The translations under genes were made by a program, and so were the position numbers. DNA of 64,000 nucleotides, from contig NZ_JAMQGP010000001.1 in NCBI RefSeq assembly GCF_023703465.1, positions 248,001-312,000 of the forward strand, given 5' to 3'. This document shows, one piece after another, positions 10,138 to 19,744 of this stretch. Position 1 is the first letter of the stretch; every line of letters begins with the position of its first letter. The notes below the pieces were generated by a model that saw nothing but the letters and a program-made list of their open reading frames with translations, did no database searches and was not told where the DNA came from. The stretch is from Echinimonas agarilytica (GTDB lineage: Bacteria; Pseudomonadota; Gammaproteobacteria; Enterobacterales; Neiellaceae).

Positions 10138-10455
10138 TTAATCCCGAAACGAAATTGCTTCTTGTGCTTGCTCTGAGCAGGCTTTCTCTAGCACGTCTAA
10201 AAATAGTTGGCCGCTGCGATCGTCCACCCAATCGCCATCTTTATAATTAAAATGATAGCCACCAGAGCGCGTGGCTAACCAAAGCTGATGCAAAGGTTCT
10301 TGGCGGTTGATAATCACCTTAGAGTCATTTGCAAACTCAATGCTGAGAATGCCTCCGGTGGTCTCGTAATCAATATCGGCATCGGATTCGTCCAGCTGCT
10401 CTTCAAGCCATTCCAATTGCGTATCGACCAAAGTGTGAAATTCAGTATCGTTCAT
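10138..10455 (-). CDS. cyaY: Frataxin homologue CyaY
   Basis: CyaY is a small acidic iron-binding protein that modulates iron-sulfur cluster assembly through IscS. The 105-residue length matches E. coli CyaY (106). The acidic first helix (residues about 14-31, rich in Glu and Asp) and the [12 protein letters not shown] strand near 68-79 are characteristic. It is convergent with cyaA and divergent from lptM, exactly as in E. coli. Confidence 0.96.
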   Translation of the reverse strand: MNDTEFHTLVDTQLEWLEEQLDESDADIDYETTGGILSIEFANDSKVIINRQEPLHQLWLATRSGGYHFNYKDGDWVDDRSGQLFLDVLEKACSEQAQEAISFRD

Positions 10456-10541
10456 AGCGTATTACAGGGTTGCATTTGTGGTGTTGAGTGCGATTATAGA
10501 GACCAAATTGACAATATCCATCATTGCACGGTAATCAGATC

Positions 10542-10727
10542 ATGAAAAATATCAGGCAACTGGCTTTAACGCTTCCACTTTCGGTGCTTTTAATGGCACT
10601 TTTTGGGTGCGGTCAGAAAGGCCCATTGTATCTGCCACCAGAACCCAAAGAAGATCCTGTGGAAAACACTCAACCTGATCCTGCCCCGAGCGAATCAGAA
10701 TTGCGTAATACCGTGCAAGACGATTAG
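10542..10727 (+). CDS. lptM: LPS translocon maturation lipoprotein LptM (YifL)
   Basis: This is a 61-residue lipoprotein. I use the ATG at 10542; a TTG 18 nt upstream only adds six residues. The signal peptide ends in the lipobox LFGC with Cys23 as the lipidated residue, followed directly by GQKGPLYLPP, the hallmark of YifL/LptM. In E. coli LptM helps oxidise and assemble the LptDE translocon at the outer membrane. The rest is an acidic, Pro-rich tail. It is 11 nt upstream of lysA; in E. coli it precedes dapF, so lysA has joined the cluster here, as in many marine gammaproteobacteria. Confidence 0.92.
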   Translation: MKNIRQLALTLPLSVLLMALFGCGQKGPLYLPPEPKEDPVENTQPDPAPSESELRNTVQDD

Positions 10728-10738
10728 GAGAGAAGTAG

Positions 10739-11992
10739 TTGGACCATTTTAATTACCAGCCTGACGGCAGGCTTTTTGCCGAAAACGTACCTGTAGAAGA
10801 TATTGCAAATAACTTTGGTACACCTTGCTATGTATACAGCCGTGCGACGTTAGAGCGTCATTGGAAAGCATTTGATGAAGCTGCCGGCGACCACCCTCAC
10901 TTGGTGTGTTATGCAGTAAAAGCCAACTCGAATCTGGCGATTCTTAGCGTACTTGCCAAATTGGGGTCTGGTTTTGATATCGTCTCCGGCGGAGAATTAG
11001 CGCGAGTGATTGAAGCGGGTGGGGATACTTCTAAAGTGGTGTTTTCTGGCGTGGGTAAAACATCCGAAGAAATTGAGTTTGCGTTGGACGCTGGAGTTGG
11101 ATGCTTTAACGTTGAATCCGAACCCGAATTGCACCGCATTGCCAATGTGGCAGGACGTTTAGGGAAAGTGGCCAATATTTCAATTCGAGTCAACCCAGAT
11201 GTTGATGCGGGCACGCATCCTTACATCTCAACTGGGCTAAAAGAAAACAAATTTGGTATTGCCATTGAACATGCTCCCGCGGTGTATCAGCAGGCAATGG
11301 CCTATGACCAATTGAAAATTGTGGGTGTGGATTGTCATATTGGCTCGCAGTTGACTGAGCTAGATCCGTTTTTAGACGCGCTTGAGCGCGTGTTAGCGCT
11401 TATCGATCAGCTGGCAGAGTTGGGCATTGAGATTGAACATCTGGATGTTGGAGGTGGATTAGGTGTGCCATATAAGGACGAAACGCCGCCACATCCTTCA
11501 GAATATGCACATGCATTGCGTCAGCGTTTGATCGATCGCCCGAATTTGAAATTAATTTTTGAGCCCGGTAGAGCCATTGCGGCAAATGCAGGAATTCTCT
11601 TAACTAAGGTTGAATTTTTAAAGCCGACCGAAGAAAAGCACTTCGCAATTGTGGATGCCGCGATGAACGATTTAATTCGTCCATCGCTCTACAGTGCCTA
11701 TCAATCGATTCAGCCTGCAAATACATCTTTGGACAGAAAATCAGACATTTACGATGTGGTTGGACCGGTTTGTGAGACGGGTGATTTCTTAGGTAAAGAT
11801 CGTGAATTAGCGATTGCTGAAGGCGATTTATTGGTGGTTCGTTCGGCAGGTGCTTATGGTTTCTGCATGGCTTCAAACTACAATTCTCGTCCGCGTCCGC
11901 CCGAGGTATTGGTGGATTCTGACAACGCCATAGAGGTTCGTCGGCGCGAAACCTTCGCAGACCTCTGGAAAGGAGAGGTAGTGCTGCCGTAA
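10739..11992 (+). CDS. lysA: Diaminopimelate decarboxylase (TTG start)
   Basis: LysA decarboxylates meso-diaminopimelate to L-lysine using PLP. The 417-residue protein has the PLP Lys61 in VCYAVKANSN, HIGSQL near residue 200 and the active-site Cys in GPVCETGDFL. The start is a TTG at 10739 with AGGAG about 8 nt upstream. MDHFNYQPDG is the N-terminus expected from Vibrio and Shewanella homologues, so the rare start is probably real and may limit expression. dapF, which makes its substrate, follows 36 nt later. Confidence 0.96.
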   Translation: MDHFNYQPDGRLFAENVPVEDIANNFGTPCYVYSRATLERHWKAFDEAAGDHPHLVCYAVKANSNLAILSVLAKLGSGFDIVSGGELARVIEAGGDTSKVVFSGVGKTSEEIEFALDAGVGCFNVESEPELHRIANVAGRLGKVANISIRVNPDVDAGTHPYISTGLKENKFGIAIEHAPAVYQQAMAYDQLKIVGVDCHIGSQLTELDPFLDALERVLALIDQLAELGIEIEHLDVGGGLGVPYKDETPPHPSEYAHALRQRLIDRPNLKLIFEPGRAIAANAGILLTKVEFLKPTEEKHFAIVDAAMNDLIRPSLYSAYQSIQPANTSLDRKSDIYDVVGPVCETGDFLGKDRELAIAEGDLLVVRSAGAYGFCMASNYNSRPRPPEVLVDSDNAIEVRRRETFADLWKGEVVLP

Positions 11993-12028
11993 ACTATCAA
12001 CAATTCCTGTTTTTAGTTTCGGTGTTAC

Positions 12029-12859
12029 ATGCCGCTCGATTTTTCAAAAATGCACGGTTTGGGGAATGACTTTATGGTCATTGACAATGTCACCCAAAAC
12101 CATTTTTTCTCGCCCGAACAGATCCGTCGTTTGGCGGATCGTAATTTCGGCATCGGTTTCGACCAGTTGTTAGTGGTCGAGCCGCCTTATGATCCAGACA
12201 TGGACTTTCACTATCGCATTTTTAATGCCGATGGTTCGGAGGTTGAGCAATGCGGTAATGGTGCGCGTTGTTTTGCCCGTTTTGTTCGTATCAAAGGTCT
12301 TACCAACAAGCACCGTATTGGTGTCTCAACGGCGAAAGGCAACTTGTTGTTGCAAGTTGAGCGCGATGGCAATGTCTCGGTGAATATGGGGCAAGCCAAG
12401 TGGACTCCTTCTGAAGTCCCCTTTGACGCGTCCGCACGCGCCGACAAATACACGCTAGACGTTCATGGCAAATCATATGATGTGGGCGTCGTCTCAATGG
12501 GAAATCCACATTGTGTGACTGTGGTGGATGACGTTGATAACTTTGATGTTGAAGGGGTTGGTCCTGCCATTGAGAAGCATGCTCGCTTTCCGCAAGGCGT
12601 GAACGCCGGATTCATGCAGGTTGTTAGCCGTGGCCACATTCGACTTAGAGTGTTTGAGCGAGGCGTGGGCGAAACTCTAGCATGCGGCACTGGCGCATGC
12701 GCTGCTGTGGTGATTGGGCAAAAATTAGGGTTGCTTGATAACCGCGTGAAAGTTGATTTGCCCGGTGGCCAACTGCGGATCCGTTGCGATAGCGATGAGC
12801 ACCCCGTCCGTATGACCGGACCTGCAAAACATGTTTACGATGGAACGATAAACTTATGA
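12029..12859 (+). CDS. dapF: Diaminopimelate epimerase
   Basis: DapF converts LL- to meso-diaminopimelate for lysine and peptidoglycan synthesis, without a cofactor. The 276-residue protein has both catalytic cysteines: Cys75 in [11 protein letters not shown] and Cys219 in [10 protein letters not shown]. It lies after lysA, and its stop overlaps the next start by 4 nt (ATGA), so it is coupled to the DUF484 gene as in other gammaproteobacteria. Confidence 0.97.
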   Translation: MPLDFSKMHGLGNDFMVIDNVTQNHFFSPEQIRRLADRNFGIGFDQLLVVEPPYDPDMDFHYRIFNADGSEVEQCGNGARCFARFVRIKGLTNKHRIGVSTAKGNLLLQVERDGNVSVNMGQAKWTPSEVPFDASARADKYTLDVHGKSYDVGVVSMGNPHCVTVVDDVDNFDVEGVGPAIEKHARFPQGVNAGFMQVVSRGHIRLRVFERGVGETLACGTGACAAVVIGQKLGLLDNRVKVDLPGGQLRIRCDSDEHPVRMTGPAKHVYDGTINL

Positions 12860-13548
12860 GTAATGAAGACGTACCCGTTGCAGAGCAAGTTGCATTGGAT
12901 GAAGTGCAGGTTCGCGCTTATTTAGAAGCCCACCCCCAGTTTTTTGAAAACCAAGCCGATTTTTTGGCCGGCGTACAATTGAATCACTCACAGCGAGGCA
13001 GTATCTCGCTGGTGGATCGACAACTTGAAAAACTGCGTGAACAAAATATGCAGCTCCGTGAAGAAATTACAGAGCTGATGGGCATTGCTAAACACAATGA
13101 AACGATATATCGCAATTTCTGCACACTATATCTGGCCTTGCTGCCGTGTACTTCCATTAACGAAGTGCAGCAAAAAATTCAGCACACTCTAACCGAGTTG
13201 TTGGATTTAAACGCCATTACCATGTGGCCTTTATCTGGCCAGCAAGACTGGGTGCCGCGTCGTAAGCCGGTTGATCATAAAGCCTTATCTGAGCTTGTTC
13301 GTCATCGTTTAGGTGACGAACCATTTTATTTTGGGCGGTTGTCAGAGCAAGACCGCGCATTGGTCTTTGATGAAGAAAATGTGCAATCAGCAGCGCTGAT
13401 GACGTTGGAAGATGAGTCTATTTTGCTGGCCTTTGGTAGCCAAGATTCGACGCATTTTAATCCAAACTTAGATGTGTTGTTGTTGAATCAATTGCGAACG
13501 TTAGTGTCGTCAGTCTTGCGTCAAATTCGTGAACGTCGCCACGCATAA
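12856..13548 (+). CDS. DUF484 family protein
   Basis: This 230-residue protein has the DUF484 layout: a short N-terminal helical segment ([17 protein letters not shown], about residues 25-41), a coiled coil near 57-80, then a GAF-like domain to the C-terminus. Its function is unknown. The family is almost always encoded between dapF and xerC. Here it overlaps dapF by 4 nt, but the next gene is yigB, with no room for xerC. Confidence 0.88.
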   Translation: MSNEDVPVAEQVALDEVQVRAYLEAHPQFFENQADFLAGVQLNHSQRGSISLVDRQLEKLREQNMQLREEITELMGIAKHNETIYRNFCTLYLALLPCTSINEVQQKIQHTLTELLDLNAITMWPLSGQQDWVPRRKPVDHKALSELVRHRLGDEPFYFGRLSEQDRALVFDEENVQSAALMTLEDESILLAFGSQDSTHFNPNLDVLLLNQLRTLVSSVLRQIRERRHA

Positions 13549-13584
13549 CCATCGGTAGATGAATAATGAATAAAGTGGGGTAAT

Positions 13585-14316
13585 ATGAAATTTTACCGAG
13601 ACTGGGTTCGCCCCACCGCAATCAGCTTTGATCTAGACGATACCCTGTACGACAATGTGCCCATCATGATTGCGGCAGAAACTGCGCTCATTGATTGGTT
13701 GGCACTTAAATGTGAAGCCTTTCAAGGTATGACGATGCACCAATGGATGAAGCAGCGCCAAGGCTATGCGGCGCTTCACCCTGAGGTTGCACACGACGTT
13801 ACTGCGCTTCGTTTGAGCAGCCTACAACATGCGTTTGAGCAACAAGGATATAGCGCTCAAGATGCAGCGTCTCTGGCTGTACAAGGTTTGAATGTATTTC
13901 TACAAACACGCAATGATTTTCAGGTGCCGCCAGACAATGTAGCCTTACTTCAGCGTCTCGCCCAACACTACCCGATTATTGCCATTACCAACGGCAATGC
14001 GCGCCCAGATAACATTGGTTTAGCTGGAATCTTCGACCATGTGTTATCGCCGAAGGCGGGTGAATTTCGGATGAAACCGTACTGCGATTTATTTCGTCAT
14101 GCTGAGCAGCAAACAGGACATTATGGGAGCGCATGGCTACATGTTGGCGATCATATTGTGAGTGATGTGGTGGGCGCGATTAACGCAGGTTGGCAGGCTG
14201 CCTGGTTTAATGAATCGCAGCTTAATATTCCATTTAATAAGTATTCTGAGCATAGTGTGCGCTTACCTCATCTTGAATATACACACTTTTCTGACTTGGT
14301 TGACAGCCTGACATAG
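13585..14316 (+). CDS. yigB: HAD-family phosphatase, YigB type
   Basis: This 243-residue protein is a haloacid-dehalogenase phosphatase. Motif I is SFDLDDTLYDN at about residues 15-25, with the Asp nucleophile, motif II is ITNGN near 138-142, and a GDHIVSDV motif IV lies near 192. In E. coli YigB dephosphorylates the riboflavin intermediate 5-amino-6-(5-phosphoribitylamino)uracil, with overlap from other HAD enzymes. It sits immediately before uvrD, as in E. coli. The substrate is inferred from the family and position. Confidence 0.88.
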   Translation: MKFYRDWVRPTAISFDLDDTLYDNVPIMIAAETALIDWLALKCEAFQGMTMHQWMKQRQGYAALHPEVAHDVTALRLSSLQHAFEQQGYSAQDAASLAVQGLNVFLQTRNDFQVPPDNVALLQRLAQHYPIIAITNGNARPDNIGLAGIFDHVLSPKAGEFRMKPYCDLFRHAEQQTGHYGSAWLHVGDHIVSDVVGAINAGWQAAWFNESQLNIPFNKYSEHSVRLPHLEYTHFSDLVDSLT

Positions 14317-14347
14317 TATCGAACGATGATTAAATGCGTTATTAACA

Positions 14348-14363
14348 CTGTATATCCATACAC
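14348..14363 (+). promoter_or_regulatory. LexA (SOS) box upstream of uvrD
   Basis: The 16 nt read CTGT-N8-ACAC, one base away from the LexA consensus CTGT-N8-ACAG, and the centre is AT-rich as expected. It lies 53 nt before the uvrD ATG, with a TATACT -10-like hexamer at 14375-14380. E. coli uvrD is also under LexA control. It would repress uvrD until DNA damage. Confidence 0.75.
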
Positions 14364-14415
14364 TTAAATGGTGATATACTCACATCTTTGTTTGTTTTGA
14401 TGAAGGTTGCCACTC

Positions 14416-16584
14416 ATGGATGTCAGTGAATTACTCGACGGCCTTAACGATGCCCAGCGAGAAGCGGTGGGTTCTCCGCCGTGCAGTCAGTTAATTTTGG
14501 CGGGCGCAGGCAGTGGTAAAACTCGTGTGTTGGTGCATCGCATTGCATGGTTGCTGCGCGTTGAACAAGTTTCCCCTTTTTCTGTGTTGGCGGTAACCTT
14601 CACCAACAAAGCGGCAGCTGAAATGCGTGGCCGAACTGAACAGCTATTACGCGGCCAATCGAACGGAATGTGGATTGGTACCTTCCACTCATTGGCTCAT
14701 CGTTTGCTCCGCGCACATCATCAAGAAGCCGGTTTGCCGCAAGCATTTCAAATTCTCGATAGCGATGACCAAATTCGCCTCATTCGGCGCTTAATCAAAG
14801 CCATGGGGTTGGATGAAAAAAAGTGGCCTGCCAAACAGGGCGCTTGGTTTATCAATGGCAATAAAGATGAAGGCTTGCGGCCTCAAAATATCGATCACTA
14901 TGACGACCCCACGACCAAAACGTGGCTACAAATCTACGAGGCTTATCAGCAGGCGTGCGATCGCGCAGGCTTGGTGGATTTTGCTGAATTGTTGTTGCGT
15001 GCTCATGAGCTATGGTTAAAAAATGCCACCCTCTTGCGTCACTATCGAGATCGTTTTCGTCATATATTGGTGGACGAATTTCAAGACACCAATAGCATTC
15101 AATATGCTTGGATCCGCATTCTTGCAGGCGATACCAGCCATGTCACGATTGTGGGTGATGATGACCAGTCCATTTATGGTTGGCGTGGTGCAAAAGTAGA
15201 AAACATTCAAAAATTCTTAGATGAGTTTCCCGGCGCAAAGATGATTCGGTTGGAACAAAACTATCGCTCGACGGCCACCATTTTGAAAGCTGCCAATGCG
15301 GTCATCGAAAATAACACGGGCCGATTGGGCAAAGAGTTATGGACTGACGGTAGTGATGGCGAGCCCATCTCTGTGTATGAAGCTTATAACGAGCTAGATG
15401 AAGCCAATTACATTGTGAATCAGCTGCAACAATGGCAGCAGCAAGGCAATGCATTGGTTGATGCTGCCATTTTGTATCGAAGTAATGCCCAGTCGCGAGT
15501 ATTGGAAGGGGCATTCATTAATTCGGGCATGAAGTATCGAATTTATGGCGGGGTACGCTTCTTCGAGCGCCAAGAAATTAAAGACGCCATGTCGTACTTA
15601 CGGTTAATTAGCAATCGCCGTGACGATGCTGCTTTTGAGCGCATTGTAAACACCCCAACGCGAGGCATTGGCGAAACTAGCCTTGAAAAAGTTCGACTCA
15701 ATGCGCGGGAGCAAGGATGTTCAATGTGGCAATCCGCAGTGATGATGGTGGAACAAAAACTTCTCACAGGACGAGCCTCTTCCTCGGTGGCAAAATTTGT
15801 CGACTTAATCGACTTCTTAAGTGACGAGTTAGCTGAAAAAGCGCTGTATGAAAAAGTAGATGTGTCTATGCGCCATTCAGGTCTGTTGGCAATGTATCAA
15901 GCTGAGAAAGGCGAGAAAGGTCAAACACGAGTGGAGAACTTGGAGGAGCTTGTGAGCGCCGCCAAAGACTTCGTGCTCGATGAAGATGAGCAAGACATGT
16001 CAGAGCTCGACTCTTTTCTAAGCCATGCTGCACTTGAAGCGGGTGAAAGTCAGGCTGATGAGTTTGATGATGCCGTGCAGCTCATGACCATGCATGCAGC
16101 GAAAGGGTTGGAGTTTCCGCTTGTATTTGTGCCAGGGGTGGAAGAGGGTATGTTCCCAAGTATGCAGTCGGGCGAAGATCCTGAGCGCTTAGAGGAAGAG
16201 CGGCGCTTGTGTTATGTTGCGATGACGCGTGCGATGAAGAAGCTGGTGATTTGCCATGCTGAAACGCGCCGTCTTTACGGCAAAGAAAGTTACAATCGCC
16301 CGTCTCGTTTTATTCGAGAAATTCCAGCCGACCTTATCGAGAACGTTAAACTCAAAACAACAGTGCAAAAGCCCACGATGCAGAATCGCTTCCATCAAGA
16401 GTCTGAGCGTTTTGATGCCAGTGGGTTTCATCTAGGGCAGCGCGTCAACCATACAAAATTTGGTGATGGTACCGTGACGAACTATGAAGGAAGCGGTGCC
16501 CAAACACGCATTCAAGTTCACTTTGATGATGTGGGTAGCAAGTGGTTGGTGGTTACTTATGCACGTTTAACGGCGTTGGGCTAA
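14416..16584 (+). CDS. uvrD: DNA helicase II UvrD
   Basis: UvrD is the 3'-5' SF1 helicase of nucleotide-excision and mismatch repair. I start at the ATG at 14416 (722 residues), with GAAGG 9 nt upstream; the upstream TTG adds three residues. Walker A AGAGSGKT is at 29-36, DEFQD (motif II) at 220-224, GDDDQSIYGWRGA at about 246-258 and the VAMTRA motif VI near 600. The C-terminal Tudor-like tail, FGDGTVTNYEGSG, is present. A LexA box precedes it. A weak GC hairpin overlaps its stop codon. Confidence 0.97.
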   Translation: MDVSELLDGLNDAQREAVGSPPCSQLILAGAGSGKTRVLVHRIAWLLRVEQVSPFSVLAVTFTNKAAAEMRGRTEQLLRGQSNGMWIGTFHSLAHRLLRAHHQEAGLPQAFQILDSDDQIRLIRRLIKAMGLDEKKWPAKQGAWFINGNKDEGLRPQNIDHYDDPTTKTWLQIYEAYQQACDRAGLVDFAELLLRAHELWLKNATLLRHYRDRFRHILVDEFQDTNSIQYAWIRILAGDTSHVTIVGDDDQSIYGWRGAKVENIQKFLDEFPGAKMIRLEQNYRSTATILKAANAVIENNTGRLGKELWTDGSDGEPISVYEAYNELDEANYIVNQLQQWQQQGNALVDAAILYRSNAQSRVLEGAFINSGMKYRIYGGVRFFERQEIKDAMSYLRLISNRRDDAAFERIVNTPTRGIGETSLEKVRLNAREQGCSMWQSAVMMVEQKLLTGRASSSVAKFVDLIDFLSDELAEKALYEKVDVSMRHSGLLAMYQAEKGEKGQTRVENLEELVSAAKDFVLDEDEQDMSELDSFLSHAALEAGESQADEFDDAVQLMTMHAAKGLEFPLVFVPGVEEGMFPSMQSGEDPERLEEERRLCYVAMTRAMKKLVICHAETRRLYGKESYNRPSRFIREIPADLIENVKLKTTVQKPTMQNRFHQESERFDASGFHLGQRVNHTKFGDGTVTNYEGSGAQTRIQVHFDDVGSKWLVVTYARLTALG

Positions 16585-16589
16585 CGTCG

Positions 16590-16946
16590 TTAAAAGCCAT
16601 TCCCATCGGTATCGTTCCCAAAGGCTGAAAGATCCAGTTCAAGGGTGTCCATTGACGCCTTTTTAAAACGCACCGCACTCTGAATCGTGCCGCTTTCGTC
16701 CATTCCTCGGCAGCCATTAAACAGCTGCCAATCATATTCAAAGTGTAACTTAAATTGGCTGTATCCGAGTGACTCTACATGCAATAGTCGAATGCCATGT
16801 TGGCGAACAGCATCGGCATGAAGATAGCTTAAATCCCCAATAACCTTGGTTTGAAAGTCTGCTTGGCATTGCGTTAAGAAATTGAGTAATTGAGTTTCGA
16901 TCGGCGCGCGAGCCGACAGTGTAAAACCGTGAAGTATTAAATGCAT
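16590..16946 (-). CDS. Conserved hypothetical protein, 118 residues
   Basis: I do not recognise this family. It is a soluble 118-residue protein of alternating strands and helices, with no signal peptide or membrane segment. It is convergent with uvrD, 5 nt apart. Codon use is like its neighbours and the ATG start is clear, so I consider it real. No function can be assigned from context. Confidence 0.6.
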   Translation of the reverse strand: MHLILHGFTLSARAPIETQLLNFLTQCQADFQTKVIGDLSYLHADAVRQHGIRLLHVESLGYSQFKLHFEYDWQLFNGCRGMDESGTIQSAVRFKKASMDTLELDLSAFGNDTDGNGF

Positions 16947-16984
16947 AGAAGCAGAACGACAGTGTTTATCAGATGAGAGGAGTA

Positions 16985-17003
16985 TAAGGGCGGTGAAGCC
17001 CTT
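16985..17003 (-). terminator. Weak stem-loop downstream of the DUF6524 gene
   Basis: A 6-bp AAGGGC/GCCCTT stem with a 6-nt loop lies about 30 nt after the stop of the membrane-protein gene at 17032. The U-tract is poor in the minus direction. Confidence 0.3.
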
Positions 17004-17031
17004 TTACTGAGTAAGGAGATGGATTAAAGGA

Positions 17032-17445
17032 TTAATCTGAAATCTCATCAACATCTACTTGGCCTGTTAAACGGCGGTGTAAGTGCGACCAACTCATACC
17101 AACAGCCAACAACACCGTCATCATCAACAATACGACCCAAGCCATGACGTTGACGCTGTCGAGGCTAAACCAACCCCAGCTCATCATCAGCCATACAATA
17201 CTGGCTTGAAGTGCAATGCCTAACACCAGGCCGAGTGGGCCAAGCGAGTCGAACGTTGCTTTAAGACAAACAACCCAGCCAATGAGTAGCACAATGCCGA
17301 GCACGGCAACGAGAGGAGAAAACCCTTCAAAGCTAGCAATGAGCCAATGTGAATACGAAAACCCTGTGGGGTTGTATGTAGCAAACACTAAGATAGCGGC
17401 AAACAATAATCGTATGCCAAAACTCGTCCCTGTAAATGTGCTCAT
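17032..17445 (-). CDS. Small four-TM membrane protein, DUF6524-like
   Basis: This 137-residue protein is predicted to have four membrane helices (about 8-24, 42-60, 68-88 and 97-118) and ends in an acidic tail. The segment YNPTGFSYSHW after helix 1 and FDSLGPLGLVLG look like the DUF6524 family, recognised from memory. I use the ATG at 17445, preceded by GGGGA at 7 nt, rather than an upstream TTG. Function unknown. It lies near another small membrane-protein gene on the same strand. Confidence 0.75.
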   Translation of the reverse strand: MSTFTGTSFGIRLLFAAILVFATYNPTGFSYSHWLIASFEGFSPLVAVLGIVLLIGWVVCLKATFDSLGPLGLVLGIALQASIVWLMMSWGWFSLDSVNVMAWVVLLMMTVLLAVGMSWSHLHRRLTGQVDVDEISD

Positions 17446-17528
17446 TGTTGAATCCCCAAGTAACAAATTGTTTTAACAAGATTAGTCTGAATAGGTGTTT
17501 CTCTCAATAGCACCTGTTTATTGGTTAT

Positions 17529-17966
17529 TTAAGCGTCGAAATGACCGCTCTCGCCAGACTGATTTTGGCCGCCCGACGGCGGTGGGTTTGGGCCTGCGGC
17601 GGTGCCAAAGCGGTTTTCGCCAGCGGTGCCAGGCATAAAGCCTGCGTCAATCAAATACCAGATTGGACCAATCATTGGAATCAGTTGAATCAACACCCAA
17701 TACCAAGCTTTGTTGCGATCTTGAAAACGCTTTACGTCCACCGCCAGTTTGGGCCATAAGAACACTAAATTAATTTTCCACGCCAAGTCCATCAACTCAT
17801 TGAAGGCCTCGACATCATCTGGGTTTTTCAAACGATCTAGCAGGTCCCCGCCCAACATCATCAGTAGAGCAACCACCACAGCCATCATGAACAATTGAAA
17901 AAGCCAGAAGGTCTTTCGATTTATTCGCCCTTTAAAGGAGAACAAAAGCCAGTTGTAGTTATTCAT
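17529..17966 (-). CDS. DUF805 family membrane protein
   Basis: The 145-residue protein begins MNNYNWLLFSFKGRINRKTFW, with the GR(I/S)(N/S)RxxFW signature of DUF805, then has three or four membrane helices and the family's FQDRNKAWYW and LIPMIGPIW segments. The C-terminal tail is rich in Gly, Pro and Asn. I chose the ATG at 17966 because the longer frame runs back into rarD. DUF805 proteins (E. coli YhaH/YhaI) have no established function. It starts 13 nt after rarD ends, so they may be cotranscribed. Confidence 0.88.
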   Translation of the reverse strand: MNNYNWLLFSFKGRINRKTFWLFQLFMMAVVVALLMMLGGDLLDRLKNPDDVEAFNELMDLAWKINLVFLWPKLAVDVKRFQDRNKAWYWVLIQLIPMIGPIWYLIDAGFMPGTAGENRFGTAAGPNPPPSGGQNQSGESGHFDA

Positions 17967-17979
17967 ACTAATACCTAAA

Positions 17980-18888
17980 TCATGCGTTAGAGCGAATGGC
18001 TGAGGCTTGTTCAGTGCGGCGGTGCGTGCGCCACCCATGCCAACTGAAAACAATTAGCGCTAGCCAGATAAATCCAAAGGTGATGATTTTATCCTGAGTC
18101 AGCGGCTCATCATAGACAAGTGTGGCTAAAAGGAACATTAAGCTGGGGCCAATGTATTGAAAAAAGCCTAAAACTGACAGCGGCAATCGTTTGGCGGCAG
18201 CAATAAAGCATAACAGCGGTAAGGTCGTAACTATTCCAGCCGCCACTAGCAGTATCTGCGTGACGCCGTCATATTGAGACATTGGAATGTTGTGGGGGGC
18301 GATGAAGCATAAGTATGCGAGCGCAAAGGGCGCGAGTAACAAGGTTTCAATCCAAAGACCAGAGACTCCATCAATGACAACTTGCTTTCGAATTAGGCCA
18401 TATAAGCCAAAGCTCACAGCAAGGATTAGAGCAATCCAAGGGATGGAGCCAAAGGTGATCAGCTGCACCAATACACCACAGCTTGCCAAACCAATGGCAA
18501 GCCATTGCAATCGAGCGAGGCGCTCGCCTAGAAAAAACATGCCCAGACCCACATTTACAATAGGATTAATGTAATAACCTAACGATGCGTCGAGCATATG
18601 ATCGGCATTAATTGCCCAAATAAATACTAACCAGTTGATGGCGATGAGCAGGGAACTCACGCATAACCATGCTAATTTTTTAGGCGTTTTTAAGATATCT
18701 TTGACCGGTTGCCAGCCCACGCGCAAGCTAATGATCAAAACCAAAAGAAAAAATGACCAAAGCACTCGGTGCCCAATCATTTCAAGCGCGGGAATTTGCG
18801 ATAGCAGCTTAAAATAAAGCGGAGCAATGCCCCACATGCTATACGCTAAGATTGCGAAAATGGCGCCATGTTTGGCTGTGTTCTGCAT
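17980..18888 (-). CDS. rarD: EamA-family transporter RarD
   Basis: RarD is a ten-helix inner-membrane protein of the drug/metabolite transporter superfamily. The 302-residue length, the N-terminal GAIFAILAYSMWGIAPLYFK and the SVLGFFQYIGPSLMFLLA repeat in the second half are typical. Its substrate is not established; the name comes from chloramphenicol-sensitivity work. Its neighbour, as in E. coli, is yigI, here 131 nt upstream on the same strand. Confidence 0.93.
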   Translation of the reverse strand: MQNTAKHGAIFAILAYSMWGIAPLYFKLLSQIPALEMIGHRVLWSFFLLVLIISLRVGWQPVKDILKTPKKLAWLCVSSLLIAINWLVFIWAINADHMLDASLGYYINPIVNVGLGMFFLGERLARLQWLAIGLASCGVLVQLITFGSIPWIALILAVSFGLYGLIRKQVVIDGVSGLWIETLLLAPFALAYLCFIAPHNIPMSQYDGVTQILLVAAGIVTTLPLLCFIAAAKRLPLSVLGFFQYIGPSLMFLLATLVYDEPLTQDKIITFGFIWLALIVFSWHGWRTHRRTEQASAIRSNA

Positions 18889-19019
18889 GAAGGTTCCTAG
18901 CAGAGTGTTTGAAACAACACTGGGGAATTAAGAAAGAGCGCAGTCTAGCCTGCTCTAGCAGCTCTTACCAGTGAGTTTGCTGCATGAGCCATGTCAAATT
19001 GTATGCTCTGGTGTACAGC

Positions 19020-19484
19020 TTAGCCCACCATGTAAGTGCCGGTACCAAATGCGATATGAGTGCCGTCTTCGTTGTGCAGTTCCATTCGTGCCACAGCAAC
19101 TTTACTGCCAGCGCGAATGATATGGGAAGTTGCGGTGAACACTTGCCCTCGACCGGGGCGAAGATAATCAATACGGAGATCAATCGTGCTCATTCGCCCT
19201 AAACGGTCATACATTTCTTGTTTAGGCATTTCCGGCATTCGGTTGAGCGCAGCAGCAAATGTGACGGCGGCACCTGCAACGTCCAATGCAGTTGAGATCA
19301 CTCCACCGTGCAAAATCTGATGAATAGGATTACCAATTAATTCTGGTTTGGCGTCAAAACTTAATGTGGCCCCTTCGGGTTCACAGCGTTCGACTCGAAG
19401 CCCTATGACTTTATCAAAGGGCATACCGTTGTGAAATAACTCTGCAACTTCGTGGATCATGGTTGAGGGTTTGACGAGGGACAT
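19020..19484 (-). CDS. yigI: Acyl-CoA thioesterase YigI (hotdog fold)
   Basis: The 154-residue protein aligns well in my memory with E. coli YigI: LHGGVISTALDVAGAA (residues about 58-73), MSTIDLRIDYLRPGRG and KVAVARMELHNE are nearly identical blocks. It is a PaaI-type hotdog thioesterase; the HGG motif followed by an Asp supplies the acyl-CoA site. YigI acts on medium- and long-chain acyl-CoA. The rarD-yigI order is the same as in E. coli, where pldA and recQ follow; pldA is absent here. Confidence 0.92.
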   Translation of the reverse strand: MSLVKPSTMIHEVAELFHNGMPFDKVIGLRVERCEPEGATLSFDAKPELIGNPIHQILHGGVISTALDVAGAAVTFAAALNRMPEMPKQEMYDRLGRMSTIDLRIDYLRPGRGQVFTATSHIIRAGSKVAVARMELHNEDGTHIAFGTGTYMVG

Positions 19485-19744
19485 AAGCTTCTCTGTGTGG
19501 AGTAATTATTCTAATTATAATGATCAGTTTAGAGTGAGGTTTGCTGAATACACAATTCGAGTTGCTCAAATTGTGAACCCAGTTAAGGCTCAATATGATC
19601 AACTTACCTGTTTAACCTCAGATACGTGAAACAAATCCATCTCGATTTTTAGATGAATAAGCGCCGATATATCGACTAATAGTTCACAAATGTTGGCGTA
19701 TTCTGAGCTTCATGAGTTATTTAAACAGAATTGGAGATCGCTGT

